Source of the DNA: an uncultured Kineosporia sp. | GTDB lineage: Bacteria; Actinomycetota; Actinomycetes; Actinomycetales; Kineosporiaceae | Assembly (NCBI GenBank): GCA_937859855.1 | Contig: CALMAR010000060.1 | Location: forward strand, 1 to 29,244 | Direction of reading: 5' to 3' | Length of the DNA: 29,244 nucleotides | In this document: piece after piece, positions 1 through 8,038 of the stretch | Layout: each line of letters opens with the position of its first letter | Numbering within the stretch: the stretch's first letter is position 1 | Position numbers and translations under genes: made by a program | Notes under the pieces: model-generated | Told to the model about the DNA's origin: nothing | The model's input: only the letters and a program-made list of their open reading frames with translations | The model's database searches: none

Positions 1-1
1 T

Positions 2-370
2 GAGGATGCCGTGCTCGGCGTCGGCGGCCTCGCCACCCTGGGCGTCGCGGCGTTCCCGCTGCCGGTAGGCGATGGGAGCTCTTCGGCGCACACGCTGAGC
101 GCCGTCCTGGCGTTCCTCGCCCTCGCCGTGTGGCCTGCCCTCGCTGCGAGTGCCGCTGGGCGTGGCTGCTGGCGGCGGGAGGTCGGGCTGGTCGTGGCTG
201 GCGTCCTGCTGACCGGTGTCCTCGCGTTCTTCGCCGAGGTTGTCCTCGGCGGCTCGGCGGTTGGCCTCCTGGAGCGGGTCGCGGCCGGCATGCAGTCGAC
301 GTGGCCTGCCGTCACCGTGGTGAGCGCACGCCTCAGAATCGAGCCCCGGCCCAAGGTTGTCGACCGCTGA
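2..370 (+). CDS. DUF998-type membrane protein, C-terminal part (gene cut by window edge)
   Basis: The reading frame is open to the left edge, so only the last ~123 codons are present. A GTG at position 11 is probably internal. Two hydrophobic stretches are visible: one rich in Ala/Leu around AHTLSAVLAFLALAVWP, and one around VGLVVAGVLLTGVLAFFAEVV. Each looks like a membrane helix. A polar loop containing Ser and His precedes the first. The closing segment GLLERVAAGMQSTWPAVTVVSA resembles the end of DUF998 proteins, small multi-helix membrane proteins of unknown function that are common in actinobacteria. It reads toward the XRE regulator on the other strand and is not obviously linked to it. 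Family assignment is from memory of the pattern; the function is unknown. Confidence 0.6.
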   Translation, partial: EDAVLGVGGLATLGVAAFPLPVGDGSSSAHTLSAVLAFLALAVWPALAASAAGRGCWRREVGLVVAGVLLTGVLAFFAEVVLGGSAVGLLERVAAGMQSTWPAVTVVSARLRIEPRPKVVDR

Positions 371-631
371 GTGGTCCGATCAGGCAACTGTTGACGTCGA
401 CTCACTGATCGAGTGGCGTGTTTCCACTGATGCATTCGCCGAGCCGGAGCGTGGCCTGGTGTGGCGAAGATTTGCCAAGCATTGCGGCGGAAGGCCGCAA
501 GCGGCCGCTCCGAGCGGCGCCGGCCTGATGTTGCGTGATCAGTTCCAGCAGAACAATCTGTTTGGCCGAGGCCGTTCTGCTGGGGGCCCCGAGAGGGAAA
601 GCACTTGCGCAGGCTCATCGGCTTGGAGACG
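371..631. other. Convergent intergenic region with a GC-rich hairpin
   Basis: No credible gene lies between the DUF998-like stop and the end of the XRE regulator. Positions 482-500 form a perfect 7-bp stem (TTGCGGC / GCCGCAA) with a 5-nt loop. A second GC-rich patch follows around 501-525. There is no T-run on either side, so this is at most a weak terminator between convergent genes. Confidence 0.35.
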
Positions 632-1477
632 TCACTTGGTTCGCGAAGACAGCGTCCAGCTGGCCAGCAGGTTCATTGCTTCCCGCGAGGCGGTGTTCGC
701 CTCGGTGGAGTAGACGAACAGCGTCTGATCCTCATCGCCGGGCAGCAGCAGCGTCTCGTACTGCACGTCGATGCGCCCTACCATCGGATGCACCAAGCGC
801 TTCGTGCCGAAGGCGCGCTGGTTGACCGCGTGTTCGCGCCACCAGCGACGGAATTCCGGACTTGCAGACGACAACTCCTGCACGAGCGCGGACGACGCGT
901 CGTCCGGATGCCGGCCGGCCTCCAGGCGGAGGTTCTGGACCACGATGCGCGCTTGCTCCCGCCAGTCGACGAACAGCGTGCGGGCACCCTCGTCCAGCAG
1001 GATCCAGCGAGCGTAATTGCGTGCACGGGCAGGCAGCCGTTCGAAGTCGCACAGCAGCGCCCGTGCCAGGTGGTTGGTGGCAAGCACCTCAGCGCGGCGA
1101 CCGAGCACCATTGCCGGGGCGTCGAGTGACTCGAGAAACTGCCGCAAGCTCGCCCGCGCACGTTGTGCGGAAACACGCTGAGGCTTGACCCCGGTTTTGC
1201 GCCCGATCAGCGAATGCAGGTGTGAGCGGCCGGCCGTGTCCAGATCAAGAGCTCGTGCGATGGCCTCGACGACCGCGGGTGAGGGAGTGATGGAGCGTCC
1301 CTGCTCGAGGCGGGCGTAGTAGTCGCTGGAGACACCGGCGAGAAGCGCCACCTCTTCGCGACGCAGGCCTGGTACCCGCCTGAGGCGGCCGTCCGGCATC
1401 AGGCCCGCTTGCGCAGGGTCGAGCCGAGCCCGGCTGCGGCGCAGGAAATCGCCCAATTCCCGGTTCGGCCAGCTCAC
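632..1477 (-). CDS. XRE-family transcriptional regulator with MmyB-like ligand-binding domain
   Basis: This is a DNA-binding regulator of about 281 residues. The helix-turn-helix lies at roughly residues 36-61 (PGLRREEVALLAGVSSDYYARLEQG), the signature of the actinobacterial XRE/MmyB group. The rest (about 105-275) matches the MmyB-like ligand-binding domain, with the typical NHLARALL, NYARWILLD and FRRWWREHAV segments. I place the start at GTG 1477. It puts RELGDFLRR at the N-terminus as in relatives, and a -10-like CATACT lies 7 nt upstream, suggesting a leaderless mRNA. A longer frame up to 1609 exists, but that part is low-complexity and unlike the family. The gene is divergent from the SDR at 1641, which it probably controls. 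The ligand is unknown. Confidence 0.88.
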   Translation of the reverse strand: MSWPNRELGDFLRRSRARLDPAQAGLMPDGRLRRVPGLRREEVALLAGVSSDYYARLEQGRSITPSPAVVEAIARALDLDTAGRSHLHSLIGRKTGVKPQRVSAQRARASLRQFLESLDAPAMVLGRRAEVLATNHLARALLCDFERLPARARNYARWILLDEGARTLFVDWREQARIVVQNLRLEAGRHPDDASSALVQELSSASPEFRRWWREHAVNQRAFGTKRLVHPMVGRIDVQYETLLLPGDEDQTLFVYSTEANTASREAMNLLASWTLSSRTK

Positions 1478-1490
1478 CCAGTCAAGTATG
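1478..1490 (-). promoter_or_regulatory. Likely leaderless promoter (-10) of the XRE regulator
   Basis: Reading the minus strand, CATACT (1490-1485) is followed by 7 nt and then GTG. Transcription would start at or next to the start codon. No Shine-Dalgarno sequence is present and no good -35 is seen. The XRE gene at 16577 has the same arrangement. Confidence 0.4.
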
Positions 1491-1640
1491 CGCCCAGGGG
1501 CCGCCCCCGGACGGTGCTCACCTGGGTCTACCAGTCCTAGGCATGACCGAGCCAGGAGAGACCCGCTTCTGCGTGTTCGGCTCCACGAGACTGGATCAGG
1601 TCGGACCACGACCTACCGCTCATCGGACAGGGGGCACGCC

Positions 1641-2495
1641 ATGCCATATCCCGACGACCGTCCCGCCACCTGGTACGTCACAGGCGCATCGCGTGGGCTC
1701 GGCCTCGAGCTCGTCACTCGGCTGCTCGCTCGAGGCGACAACGTGACCGCCACGACCCGCTCGACCGAGCGCCTGCGCACCGCCCTGGCTGGGGCCGACA
1801 CCACCCGACTGCACGCGGTCGAGGTCGACCTCGCCGACGAGTCGGCGGTCCGTCAGTCGATCAGCGCCACCCGCAATCGGTTCGAGCACCTCGACGTCGT
1901 CGTCAACAACGCCGGCTACGGGTTTCTGGCCGCCGTCGAGGAAGTCAGCGACGCCGAGGCCCGCGCCATGTTCGACGTCCAGATCTTCGGGGTCTGGAAC
2001 GTGCTCCGCTCAGTCCTTCCCATATTCCGCGAACAGCGCAGCGGAACCATCATCAACGTGTCTTCCATCCTCGGACTCACATCGTTCCCCGGCTGGGGAC
2101 TGTACTGCGCCGGGAAATACGCACTCGAAGGTCTGACCGAATCCCTGGCCGCCGAGGTCGGCGACCTCGGCATCTCCGTCCACCTGGTCGAGCCCGGCTA
2201 CATGCGTACCGACTTCCTCAAGCCGCACTCACTGGGCCTGCCCACCGCGACCAACGACGCCTACCCCGGCATCCGCGACATGACCGACACGCACCTGGCG
2301 ATGCCGGGCACCCAGCTCGGCGACCCTGCCAAGGCCGCGGACGCCGTCATCACCGTCGCGGCCTCCAGCACGGCCCCGCTGCACCAGATCCTCGGCTCCG
2401 ACTCCCTCGGTTTCGCCGCCGGCCGCCTGGACGCCCTCGGCGCCGACATCGGCGCATCGCGCGACCTGGCCGTGACCACCGACATCACGGCATGA
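1641..2495 (+). CDS. Short-chain dehydrogenase/reductase (classical SDR)
   Basis: A 284-residue NAD(P)-dependent oxidoreductase, probably cytosolic. The Rossmann motif TGASRGLG is at residues 14-21, NNAG at 89-92, and the catalytic Ser-Tyr-Lys at S142, Y155 and K159 (YCAGK). The Arg after the second strand (TTRS) and the R in the Gly motif favour NADP(H). ATG 1641 is chosen because an AGGGGG Shine-Dalgarno sits just upstream and the SDR fold begins immediately after. An open frame further upstream, to 1488, lies inside the regulator's promoter. At about 284 residues it is longer than the usual 250, like the group that ends with an extra C-terminal helix. Divergent transcription from an XRE/MmyB regulator suggests regulation by that protein, perhaps in response to the SDR's substrate. 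Substrate unknown. Confidence 0.9.
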   Translation: MPYPDDRPATWYVTGASRGLGLELVTRLLARGDNVTATTRSTERLRTALAGADTTRLHAVEVDLADESAVRQSISATRNRFEHLDVVVNNAGYGFLAAVEEVSDAEARAMFDVQIFGVWNVLRSVLPIFREQRSGTIINVSSILGLTSFPGWGLYCAGKYALEGLTESLAAEVGDLGISVHLVEPGYMRTDFLKPHSLGLPTATNDAYPGIRDMTDTHLAMPGTQLGDPAKAADAVITVAASSTAPLHQILGSDSLGFAAGRLDALGADIGASRDLAVTTDITA

Positions 2496-2506
2496 CCCCG
2501 GCGTCG

Positions 2507-2520
2507 CGGCAGTGTTGCCG
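2507..2520. terminator. Small hairpin between convergent SDR genes
   Basis: CGGCA-GTGT-TGCCG forms a perfect 5-bp stem with a 4-nt loop in the 39-bp gap between two convergent stop codons. It may act as a bidirectional terminator, but it has no T-tract. Only its position and symmetry support the call. Confidence 0.3.
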
Positions 2521-2534
2521 GCCCGGAAGATGCT

Positions 2535-3269
2535 TCACGTCTGGGACATCGGGCTGATGACCAGCTCGTCGATCCGCACGTGTGCCGGCGCGTCGAGCAC
2601 GTAGAGGACGGCCGAGGCCACGTCGCTCGGTGACAGCATCGTCGTGCGAGCCTGCTGGTCCGGAACGTGCGGCCGCAGGCGGAGAAACTCTGTATCGACG
2701 TCTCCGGGGCAGAGGTGGCAACTGCGGATGCCGTGCTCGGCCTGCTGAGCGTTCAGCGTCTGGCAGATCGCGGCCAGAGCTGACTTGCTGGCGGAGTACG
2801 CCACCCCGGCGTGGGGGGAGAAGCGCCAGGCCGAGTACGACGAGATGACCACGACCTGGCCGTACCTCCTGTCGCGCATGCCCGGCAAGACGGTGTCGAC
2901 GACCCGTGCCGTCGCTGTCAGGTTCGTCGCCACGATGCGTTCGAACTGTTCCATCGACTGATCGCGCCAATACCGCTCCGGAGCGTTGAGGCCGGCTGCA
3001 AGCACCAGATCGGTGACCCCGCCCCACGTTTCGGTGATCGTCTCGTGCGCAGCCGTCAGAGCACGAGGATCCGTGGCGTCCAGGGGCAGCGCCAGACTCC
3101 GGCCACCGGCCCGTGCGACCAACTCAGCGGTCTCGTCGACCGCTGCTGATCGCCGGCCGCTGAGGGCGACGCGCCAACCGCGTGCCGCGGCCGCCGTCGC
3201 CACCGAGCGTCCGATGCCGCTGCCCGCGCCCGTCACCCACAAAACGCGAGTCGCATCGTCCGGCTTCAC
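2535..3269 (-). CDS. SDR-family oxidoreductase, second gene of a coupled SDR pair
   Basis: A 244-residue classical SDR. TGAGSGIG at residues 13-20 binds the nucleotide. The catalytic triad is S144, Y158 and K162 (YSASK). The usual NNAG is replaced by LAAG at 90-93, which is tolerated in some SDRs. Two Arg residues after the second strand (SGRRS) favour NADP(H). The start codon overlaps the stop of the upstream SDR in an ATGA, so the two genes are surely cotranscribed and translationally coupled. The C-terminus is short and lacks the common YxTG...DGG ending, suggesting a divergent subgroup (compare the YdfG/serine-dehydrogenase style). Two SDRs in tandem could catalyse successive oxidation and reduction of a hydroxyl, an epimerisation. 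Substrate unknown. Confidence 0.9.
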   Translation of the reverse strand: MKPDDATRVLWVTGAGSGIGRSVATAAAARGWRVALSGRRSAAVDETAELVARAGGRSLALPLDATDPRALTAAHETITETWGGVTDLVLAAGLNAPERYWRDQSMEQFERIVATNLTATARVVDTVLPGMRDRRYGQVVVISSYSAWRFSPHAGVAYSASKSALAAICQTLNAQQAEHGIRSCHLCPGDVDTEFLRLRPHVPDQQARTTMLSPSDVASAVLYVLDAPAHVRIDELVISPMSQT

Positions 3270-4060
3270 GGCTGGGCAGCCAACTCGTACGCCTTCTTCG
3301 GTATCTGTGTGGCCAGCTTGCCGCCGCTGACATCGACGAGCGTCCCGGTGATGTATCCCGCGGCGTCGCTGGCGAGGAAACAGATCAGCGTGGCCACGTC
3401 TGTGGGCGTACCCCAGCGTCGCAGAGTGAGCGTGTCGAGGAGGCGGCCCTGGGCGTCATCTGTCATGTCGGCGAAGCCGTTCATTGCCGTCGGGACCATG
3501 CCCGGCGCGTACGAGTTGGCGGTGATGTTCCAGGGTCCGAGTTCACCGGCCAGGGTGCGGGTGAACTGTACGACCGCTGCCTTCGACGCAGCGTACGCAG
3601 CGCTGCCGACGCTGGGGACGATGGCGGCGAACGAGGCTGCGTTGATGATCCGTCCGGATTGTTGCGCCTTCATGATCGGAATGACGGCGCGGCACATCCG
3701 GAAGGTTCCCCCGACGTTGATGTCGAAGCACCGAGCCCACTGCTCGTCGTCGAGATCCTCCACGAGGCCCTCGACATTGACACCCGCGTTGTTGATCAGG
3801 ACATCGACCCGTTCGAGGCGTGCCACGATCTCCCCGACCACATCGGTGACCCTCTCGGTGTCACGCACGTCGCACTCGAATGATGCGCCCGGTAGACCGA
3901 GGTCAGCCCGGGCTCGATCCAGCCACTCGAGCGCACCTGCATCCACATCCAGTCCGACGACGACCGACTGTTCGCGGAGGAAGGTCTCGGCAATGGTGCG
4001 CCCGATGCCTCGACCGGCACCACTGACGACAACGACTCGAGCCTTCATGTCCAGCAGCAT
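3266..4060 (-). CDS. SDR-family oxidoreductase, first gene of a coupled SDR pair
   Basis: A 264-residue classical SDR with all core motifs: SGAGRGIG (13-20), NNAG (90-93), S143, Y156, K160 (YAASK), PGM after the sixth strand, and a C-terminal YITGTLVDVSGG. The Asp at about residue 38 (GLDVD), at the end of the second strand, indicates a preference for NAD(H). ATG 4060 has a strong GAGGAGG Shine-Dalgarno 5 nt upstream; a second in-frame ATG at 4048 is less likely. The gene lies 237 bp downstream of the YjfF-like permease on the same strand. It may therefore be a distal part of the sugar-importer transcript, as sugar dehydrogenases often are, but the gap holds repeats and could contain its own promoter. 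Substrate unknown. Confidence 0.92.
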   Translation of the reverse strand: MLLDMKARVVVVSGAGRGIGRTIAETFLREQSVVVGLDVDAGALEWLDRARADLGLPGASFECDVRDTERVTDVVGEIVARLERVDVLINNAGVNVEGLVEDLDDEQWARCFDINVGGTFRMCRAVIPIMKAQQSGRIINAASFAAIVPSVGSAAYAASKAAVVQFTRTLAGELGPWNITANSYAPGMVPTAMNGFADMTDDAQGRLLDTLTLRRWGTPTDVATLICFLASDAAGYITGTLVDVSGGKLATQIPKKAYELAAQP

Positions 4061-4237
4061 GTGCGCCTCCTCATCAACTTGAGCTTGCCGTCAGGAGCTC
4101 GGCTGTCCCGGTCCGTCGATGAACCGATGGCTTGCCGCGGCTCATCTGCGGTCCTGCGCCATCTCGGCAGTGCTCACCGCCAGCGTCCCTGCCACCGGTC
4201 GCAGAAGCGTCACCCCGTTCCTGAGCACGCCGCCGGC

Positions 4238-4275
4238 CACGCGTTCGCCCGGGCGGCACGCGTTCGCCCGGGCGG
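4238..4275. repeat. Two tandem copies of a 19-bp palindrome-containing repeat
   Basis: The 19-mer at 4238-4256 is repeated exactly and without a gap at 4257-4275. Each copy contains the perfect 10-bp palindrome CGCCCGGGCG. Just beyond, the 12-mer ACCACGTCGGTT occurs at 4288-4299 and again at 4319-4330, the second copy inside the 3' end of the permease gene. The region begins only 23 bp after the permease stop on the transcribed strand, so it could fold into mRNA 3'-end structure. Confidence 0.7.
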
Positions 4276-4297
4276 CGTGGTGGCGGGACCACGTCGG

Positions 4298-5314
4298 TTA
4301 TCCCGCCCTGCCGGTGGCACCACGTCGGTTCACCAGGCGTGCTTGCAGCAGTACGACGACGAGCAGGAAGGCGCCGCGGACTACCGATTCCCAGTAGGAA
4401 CTGATGTTGATGACATCCTTTCCGTTCTCGAAGACGATCAGGTTGAAGATGAGCTGCAGCAGGAGCACGCCGACCAGGGTCGACAGCACTGAACCGACGC
4501 CGCCGGTGAGCAGGGTGCCGCCCACGACGACGGCTGCGATGGCCGTCAGTTCCCAGCCCAGCCCGGCGGCGGTGTCGACCGAACCGTCCTGGGAGGCGAG
4601 GAAGACACCAGCACAGCCGGCCAGCGCGCCGGAGAGTACGTAGACGCTGAAGGTGGTGCGGGCCACGGGCAGGCCCATCAATCTGGCTGCGTCGATATTG
4701 CCGCCGATCGCGAGCACCTGCCTGCCCCAGGGTGTGTAGCGCAGCGCTCCCGCGCCGATGAGGTAGGCAAGGAACATCACCCATGCCGCCACCGGCAGAC
4801 CGAGCATGGACCAGTCGCCGAGCTTCTGGAAGCCCCCGGGTGCGGCGACCGCGGCGCGGGTGTCGGCCAGGTTCAGTGCGAGGCCCCGGATCGCCAGCAA
4901 GGTGGCCAGGGTGACGATGAAGGGCGGCAGCTTGAGCCTGGTGATGAACAGGCCGTTCAGTACTCCGGCCGCTGCACCGGCGGCGATCCCGCATGGCAGG
5001 CCGGCAAGCAACCCGTGCTGGCTGACCTTGACGGCCACGACGCCGCCGAGTGCGACGACCGAGCCGACGGAAAGATCGATGCCGCCGGTCATGATCACGA
5101 AGGTCATCCCCAGTGCGACCAGGCCGTACTTGGCGGTGTCTCCGGTGAAGCTGCTCAGGTTGTAGCCGGTGGCGAAGTCGCCGCCGTAGCGAAAGGCGCC
5201 GAAGAGGATGAGGATGACAAGCGCGATGAGTGCACCCTGGCGCTGGAGCAGCAGCCCGACCTGTATGCGGCGGTCTACCGATTTGCTGGCAGCGGGGTCT
5301 GCGGTGGTGGTCAT
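4298..5314 (-). CDS. yjfF: Sugar ABC transporter permease, YjfF-like
   Basis: A 338-residue inner-membrane permease of the BPD_transp_2 (RbsC/AraH/YjfF) family. About eight to ten hydrophobic segments are visible. The family hallmark GGIDLSVGSV lies near residues 77-86, and the coupling-loop region RYTPWGRQVLAIGGNIDAARLMGLPV lies near 190-215. In E. coli, YjfF pairs with YtfT to form the galactofuranose channel; here it follows a YtfT-like gene by 7 bp, in the same order. The stop (TAA) is followed by a tandem repeat region. It is cotranscribed with the three genes before it. Family assignment is firm. The transported sugar cannot be deduced from the permease. Confidence 0.9.
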   Translation of the reverse strand: MTTTADPAASKSVDRRIQVGLLLQRQGALIALVILILFGAFRYGGDFATGYNLSSFTGDTAKYGLVALGMTFVIMTGGIDLSVGSVVALGGVVAVKVSQHGLLAGLPCGIAAGAAAGVLNGLFITRLKLPPFIVTLATLLAIRGLALNLADTRAAVAAPGGFQKLGDWSMLGLPVAAWVMFLAYLIGAGALRYTPWGRQVLAIGGNIDAARLMGLPVARTTFSVYVLSGALAGCAGVFLASQDGSVDTAAGLGWELTAIAAVVVGGTLLTGGVGSVLSTLVGVLLLQLIFNLIVFENGKDVINISSYWESVVRGAFLLVVVLLQARLVNRRGATGRAG

Positions 5315-5321
5315 GGCAGCC

Positions 5322-6332
5322 TCAAGCCTCCTGTCGCTGGAGCCACAGGGCGATGATGATGACTGCGCCGGTGACCATTTGCGCCACTTCTTTGGTGATG
5401 CCGTGCGTGATGAGCGTGTTCTGCAGGAGCTTGAGCATCACGGCGCCGGTCACGGCACCCCAGATGGTCACTTTGCCGCCGGTCAGTGGGGTCCCGGCGA
5501 CGGCCACCGCGGCGATGGCGTCAAGTTCCAGGCCCAGGCCGGTGTTGTTCGCGTCTGACGCCGAGGTGGCGCTGACCGTGATCAGACCGACCAGACCGGC
5601 AAGCAGACTGCAGGTCACGTAGGCAAGGAGTTTGACCCGCGCCGAGGGAAGGCCGGCAAGCCGGGACGCCTTCTCGTTGCCGCCGACGGCGAGCACTTGC
5701 CGGCCGAAAACGGTGAGCTTCATGACCAACCAGGCGGCCACGGCCACGATCAAGGCGATGATCACCTGCGCCGGCACCCCGAAGGGCCTTGCCAGGCCGA
5801 TCCATTGGAATCCGTCATTGTCCAGAGGCTGCAGCTCGCCGCCGGTGATGAGCTGGGCGATGCCACGGCCGGCGATGAAGAGGATCAGTGTGGCGATGAT
5901 GGGTTGCACTCCGAACCGCGCGACCAGGGTGCCGTTGAAGAGCCCGCACAGTGCAGACACCAGCAGAGCGGCGATGATCGCCAGCAGGAACGGGTGGTCG
6001 TGCAGCAACAACGTGGCGCCGACCTGACCCGCGATCGCGGCCACCGAACCGACCGACAGGTCGATTCCCGCAGTGCCGATCACGATGGACATCCCGACCG
6101 CGACGATGGCGATCGGTGCAGCCTGCCGCAGAAGCACGAACAGCAGCGATTGTCGGGTCAGGAAGAAGGGGGTGTCGACCGCATTGAAGACGAACAGCGC
6201 GACGAGTGCGCCCAGGGCTCCGTAACGCTGCGCCAGCGCAGTCCATTGCACCTCACGACGAACGGGTGTCGGGACGATCGAGCCGTCGGTGGTCGACTCA
6301 GTGACCGTTCGGCCGGCGGGGTCCGGGGTCAT
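5322..6332 (-). CDS. ytfT: Sugar ABC transporter permease, YtfT-like
   Basis: A 336-residue membrane permease of the same BPD_transp_2 family as its neighbour. It has many hydrophobic helices, TAGIDLSVGSVAAIAG near 85-100, and FGRQVLAVGGNEKASRLAGLPSAR near 210-235. ATG 6332 is chosen because a GGGAG Shine-Dalgarno lies about 7 nt upstream; an open frame to 6395 would overlap the ATPase gene end and adds only low-complexity residues. The gene lies between the ATPase and the second permease, with gaps of 52 and 7 bp, so the importer channel is a heterodimer of two different permeases, as in YtfT/YjfF. Confident on family; the exact sugar is unknown. Confidence 0.9.
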   Translation of the reverse strand: MTPDPAGRTVTESTTDGSIVPTPVRREVQWTALAQRYGALGALVALFVFNAVDTPFFLTRQSLLFVLLRQAAPIAIVAVGMSIVIGTAGIDLSVGSVAAIAGQVGATLLLHDHPFLLAIIAALLVSALCGLFNGTLVARFGVQPIIATLILFIAGRGIAQLITGGELQPLDNDGFQWIGLARPFGVPAQVIIALIVAVAAWLVMKLTVFGRQVLAVGGNEKASRLAGLPSARVKLLAYVTCSLLAGLVGLITVSATSASDANNTGLGLELDAIAAVAVAGTPLTGGKVTIWGAVTGAVMLKLLQNTLITHGITKEVAQMVTGAVIIIALWLQRQEA

Positions 6333-6384
6333 TGGTCGCTCCCGAGTTCGAAGGGTCGGTGTCGGTCCCAGGCGCGTCCCCGGC

Positions 6385-7926
6385 CTAGGTCGCATCGTCT
6401 GCCACCCCGTCGGCCGCGGCTCCCGTGGCCATCGCGTGCATGAGCGCCTCTTCGGTGACCTGTTCGCCGGTGAGTTCAGCCACGGACCGGCCGTCGCGCA
6501 ACGTCACCACCCGGTTGGAGTCGGCGATGATCTCTTCCAATTCGGAAGAGATCAGGAGTACCGCCAGCCCGTTGTCGGCGAGTTGCCTTATCAGTACTTG
6601 GATGTCGCGCTTCGCGCCGACGTCGATGCCGCGGGTCGGTTCATCGAGCATCAGCAGATTCGGGTCCGTGCACAGCCAACGAGCAAGGAGCACCTTCTGC
6701 TGGTTGCCGCCGGAGAGCTCCCGGATGGGCTGCTCCGGACTCGAGCACTTGATACCGATCGCCTTGATGAACCGGTCGACGGTCTCGGTCTGGCGCTTGC
6801 GATCGACGATGCCGTGACGCCGCAGGTGAGGCAACAGGGCGAGGGTGAGGTTCTCCCGCACCGACAGCTGCGCGATGATGCCCTCGGTCTTGCGGTCCTC
6901 CGACGACAAGCCGATCTTGTGGTGGACCGCGTCGGACGGTGACCTTGGGTGTAGCGGTGCGCCGTCGAGGGTGATGGTGCCGGAGTCCAGCGGGTCAGCG
7001 CCGAAGATCGCGCGCGCCGTCTCGGTGCGTCCGGATCCGAGCAGGCCGGCCAGGCCGACGATCTCACCGGGGCGGATCGAGACCGAGACGCCGTCGAGGG
7101 CGCGGCCACGTCGCAGGTCGACCGCCTCGAGCACCGGCTGCTTCCCGGCGAAGGCGTCGCCCTCGTAGGTGCGCCGGTGCGAGAGCTCCTGGGCCAGTTC
7201 GTGGCCGAGCATCTTCGAGACCAGCTCGAAGCGACTGATCTCTGACATCGGGCGCTGCTCGATGGTGTGCCCGTCACGCATCACGGTGACCCGGTCACTG
7301 ACGGCGTAGAGTTCGTCGAGCCGATGGGAGACGAAGACGACCGAGATGCCTTCGCTCTTCAGCTGGCGGATGACTCGGAAAAGGGTCTGCACCTCGTTCT
7401 CTGCGAGCGCGGACGTCGGCTCGTCCATGATGACGAGCTTGGCCTTGGTCGACAGCGCCCGGGCCAGAGCAGTCATCTGCTGGGTCGCGACGGAGAATTC
7501 GTACAGCGGCCGTGTGACGTCGATGTCGATGTCCAGTCGGTGCAGGATCGAGGCCGCCTCGCGATTCATACGACCCCAGTCGATCAAGCCGACACGCTTG
7601 GGTTCCCGGTTCAGGAAGATGTTCTCGGCCACCGACCGGAAGGGCACCAGATTGACTTCCTGGTAGATGGTGGACAGGCCCGCCAGCTGAGCAGCGTGCG
7701 GCGATGGGAAGGCGATCTCGCGCCCGTCGAACTCGATGCGCCCGGAATCCTTGGCGACGACGCCGGTAAGCACCTTGATCATGGTGGACTTGCCGGCGCC
7801 GTTCTGGCCGATCAGCGCGTGCACCTCGCCGCGAGCCACCTCAAGACGGGCGTCGCTCAGTGCAGGCACTCCGAGGAACTTCTTGTTGATGCCCTGCATC
7901 GACAACAGGAGTGGTTGGTCGGCCAC
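6385..7926 (-). CDS. ytfR: Sugar ABC transporter ATPase with two nucleotide-binding domains, YtfR-like
   Basis: A 513-residue cytoplasmic ATPase with two fused domains, the class RbsA/MglA/YtfR. Domain 1 has Walker A GQNGAGKST (40-48) and Walker B VIMDEPTSAL (about 165-174). Its signature loop is FSVATQQM instead of LSGGQ, as in YtfR proteins. Domain 2 has the degenerate Walker A GLLGSGRTE (Lys replaced), a canonical ELSGGNQQKV signature and LLMLDEPTRGID. This asymmetry is normal in the family. The start is GTG 7926, preceded by a purine-rich AGAAAGG. It follows the binding-protein gene after a 112-bp gap containing a strong hairpin, and precedes two permeases. The full set is a carbohydrate-uptake (CUT2) importer. 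Confidence 0.93.
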   Translation of the reverse strand: MADQPLLLSMQGINKKFLGVPALSDARLEVARGEVHALIGQNGAGKSTMIKVLTGVVAKDSGRIEFDGREIAFPSPHAAQLAGLSTIYQEVNLVPFRSVAENIFLNREPKRVGLIDWGRMNREAASILHRLDIDIDVTRPLYEFSVATQQMTALARALSTKAKLVIMDEPTSALAENEVQTLFRVIRQLKSEGISVVFVSHRLDELYAVSDRVTVMRDGHTIEQRPMSEISRFELVSKMLGHELAQELSHRRTYEGDAFAGKQPVLEAVDLRRGRALDGVSVSIRPGEIVGLAGLLGSGRTETARAIFGADPLDSGTITLDGAPLHPRSPSDAVHHKIGLSSEDRKTEGIIAQLSVRENLTLALLPHLRRHGIVDRKRQTETVDRFIKAIGIKCSSPEQPIRELSGGNQQKVLLARWLCTDPNLLMLDEPTRGIDVGAKRDIQVLIRQLADNGLAVLLISSELEEIIADSNRVVTLRDGRSVAELTGEQVTEEALMHAMATGAAADGVADDAT

Positions 7927-7954
7927 CGAAAGCCTTTCTTCCTGGGGTGGTCCA

Positions 7955-7987
7955 CCGGGGCCAGGAGGGTGCAGCCCCCGGCCCCGG
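7955..7987 (-). terminator. Intercistronic GC hairpin between binding-protein and ATPase genes
   Basis: A perfect 8-bp all-GC stem pairs 7955-7962 with 7980-7987 around a 17-nt loop, which itself can pair GGG with CCC. It stands just after the ytfQ-like stop codon, with no T-run. In binding-protein-dependent importers such structures often protect or partly terminate the upstream message, giving excess binding protein. That role is inferred from position. Confidence 0.5.
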
Positions 7988-8038
7988 CGGAGTCGTCACT
8001 GCCGGACTGGCCGACAGCAGGCCCGCTGCGTCACCGGA

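Noticed and set aside
4074..4994. 306-codon minus-strand open frame overlapping the YjfF-like permease
   Set aside because: Same strand but a different frame from the permease; Arg/Gly-rich out-of-frame translation.
7928..7938. GAAAG-C-CTTTC just upstream of the ATPase start, similar to the IclR-type arms
   Set aside because: The spacer is 1 nt rather than 3, it overlaps the ribosome-binding region, and no promoter lies next to it.
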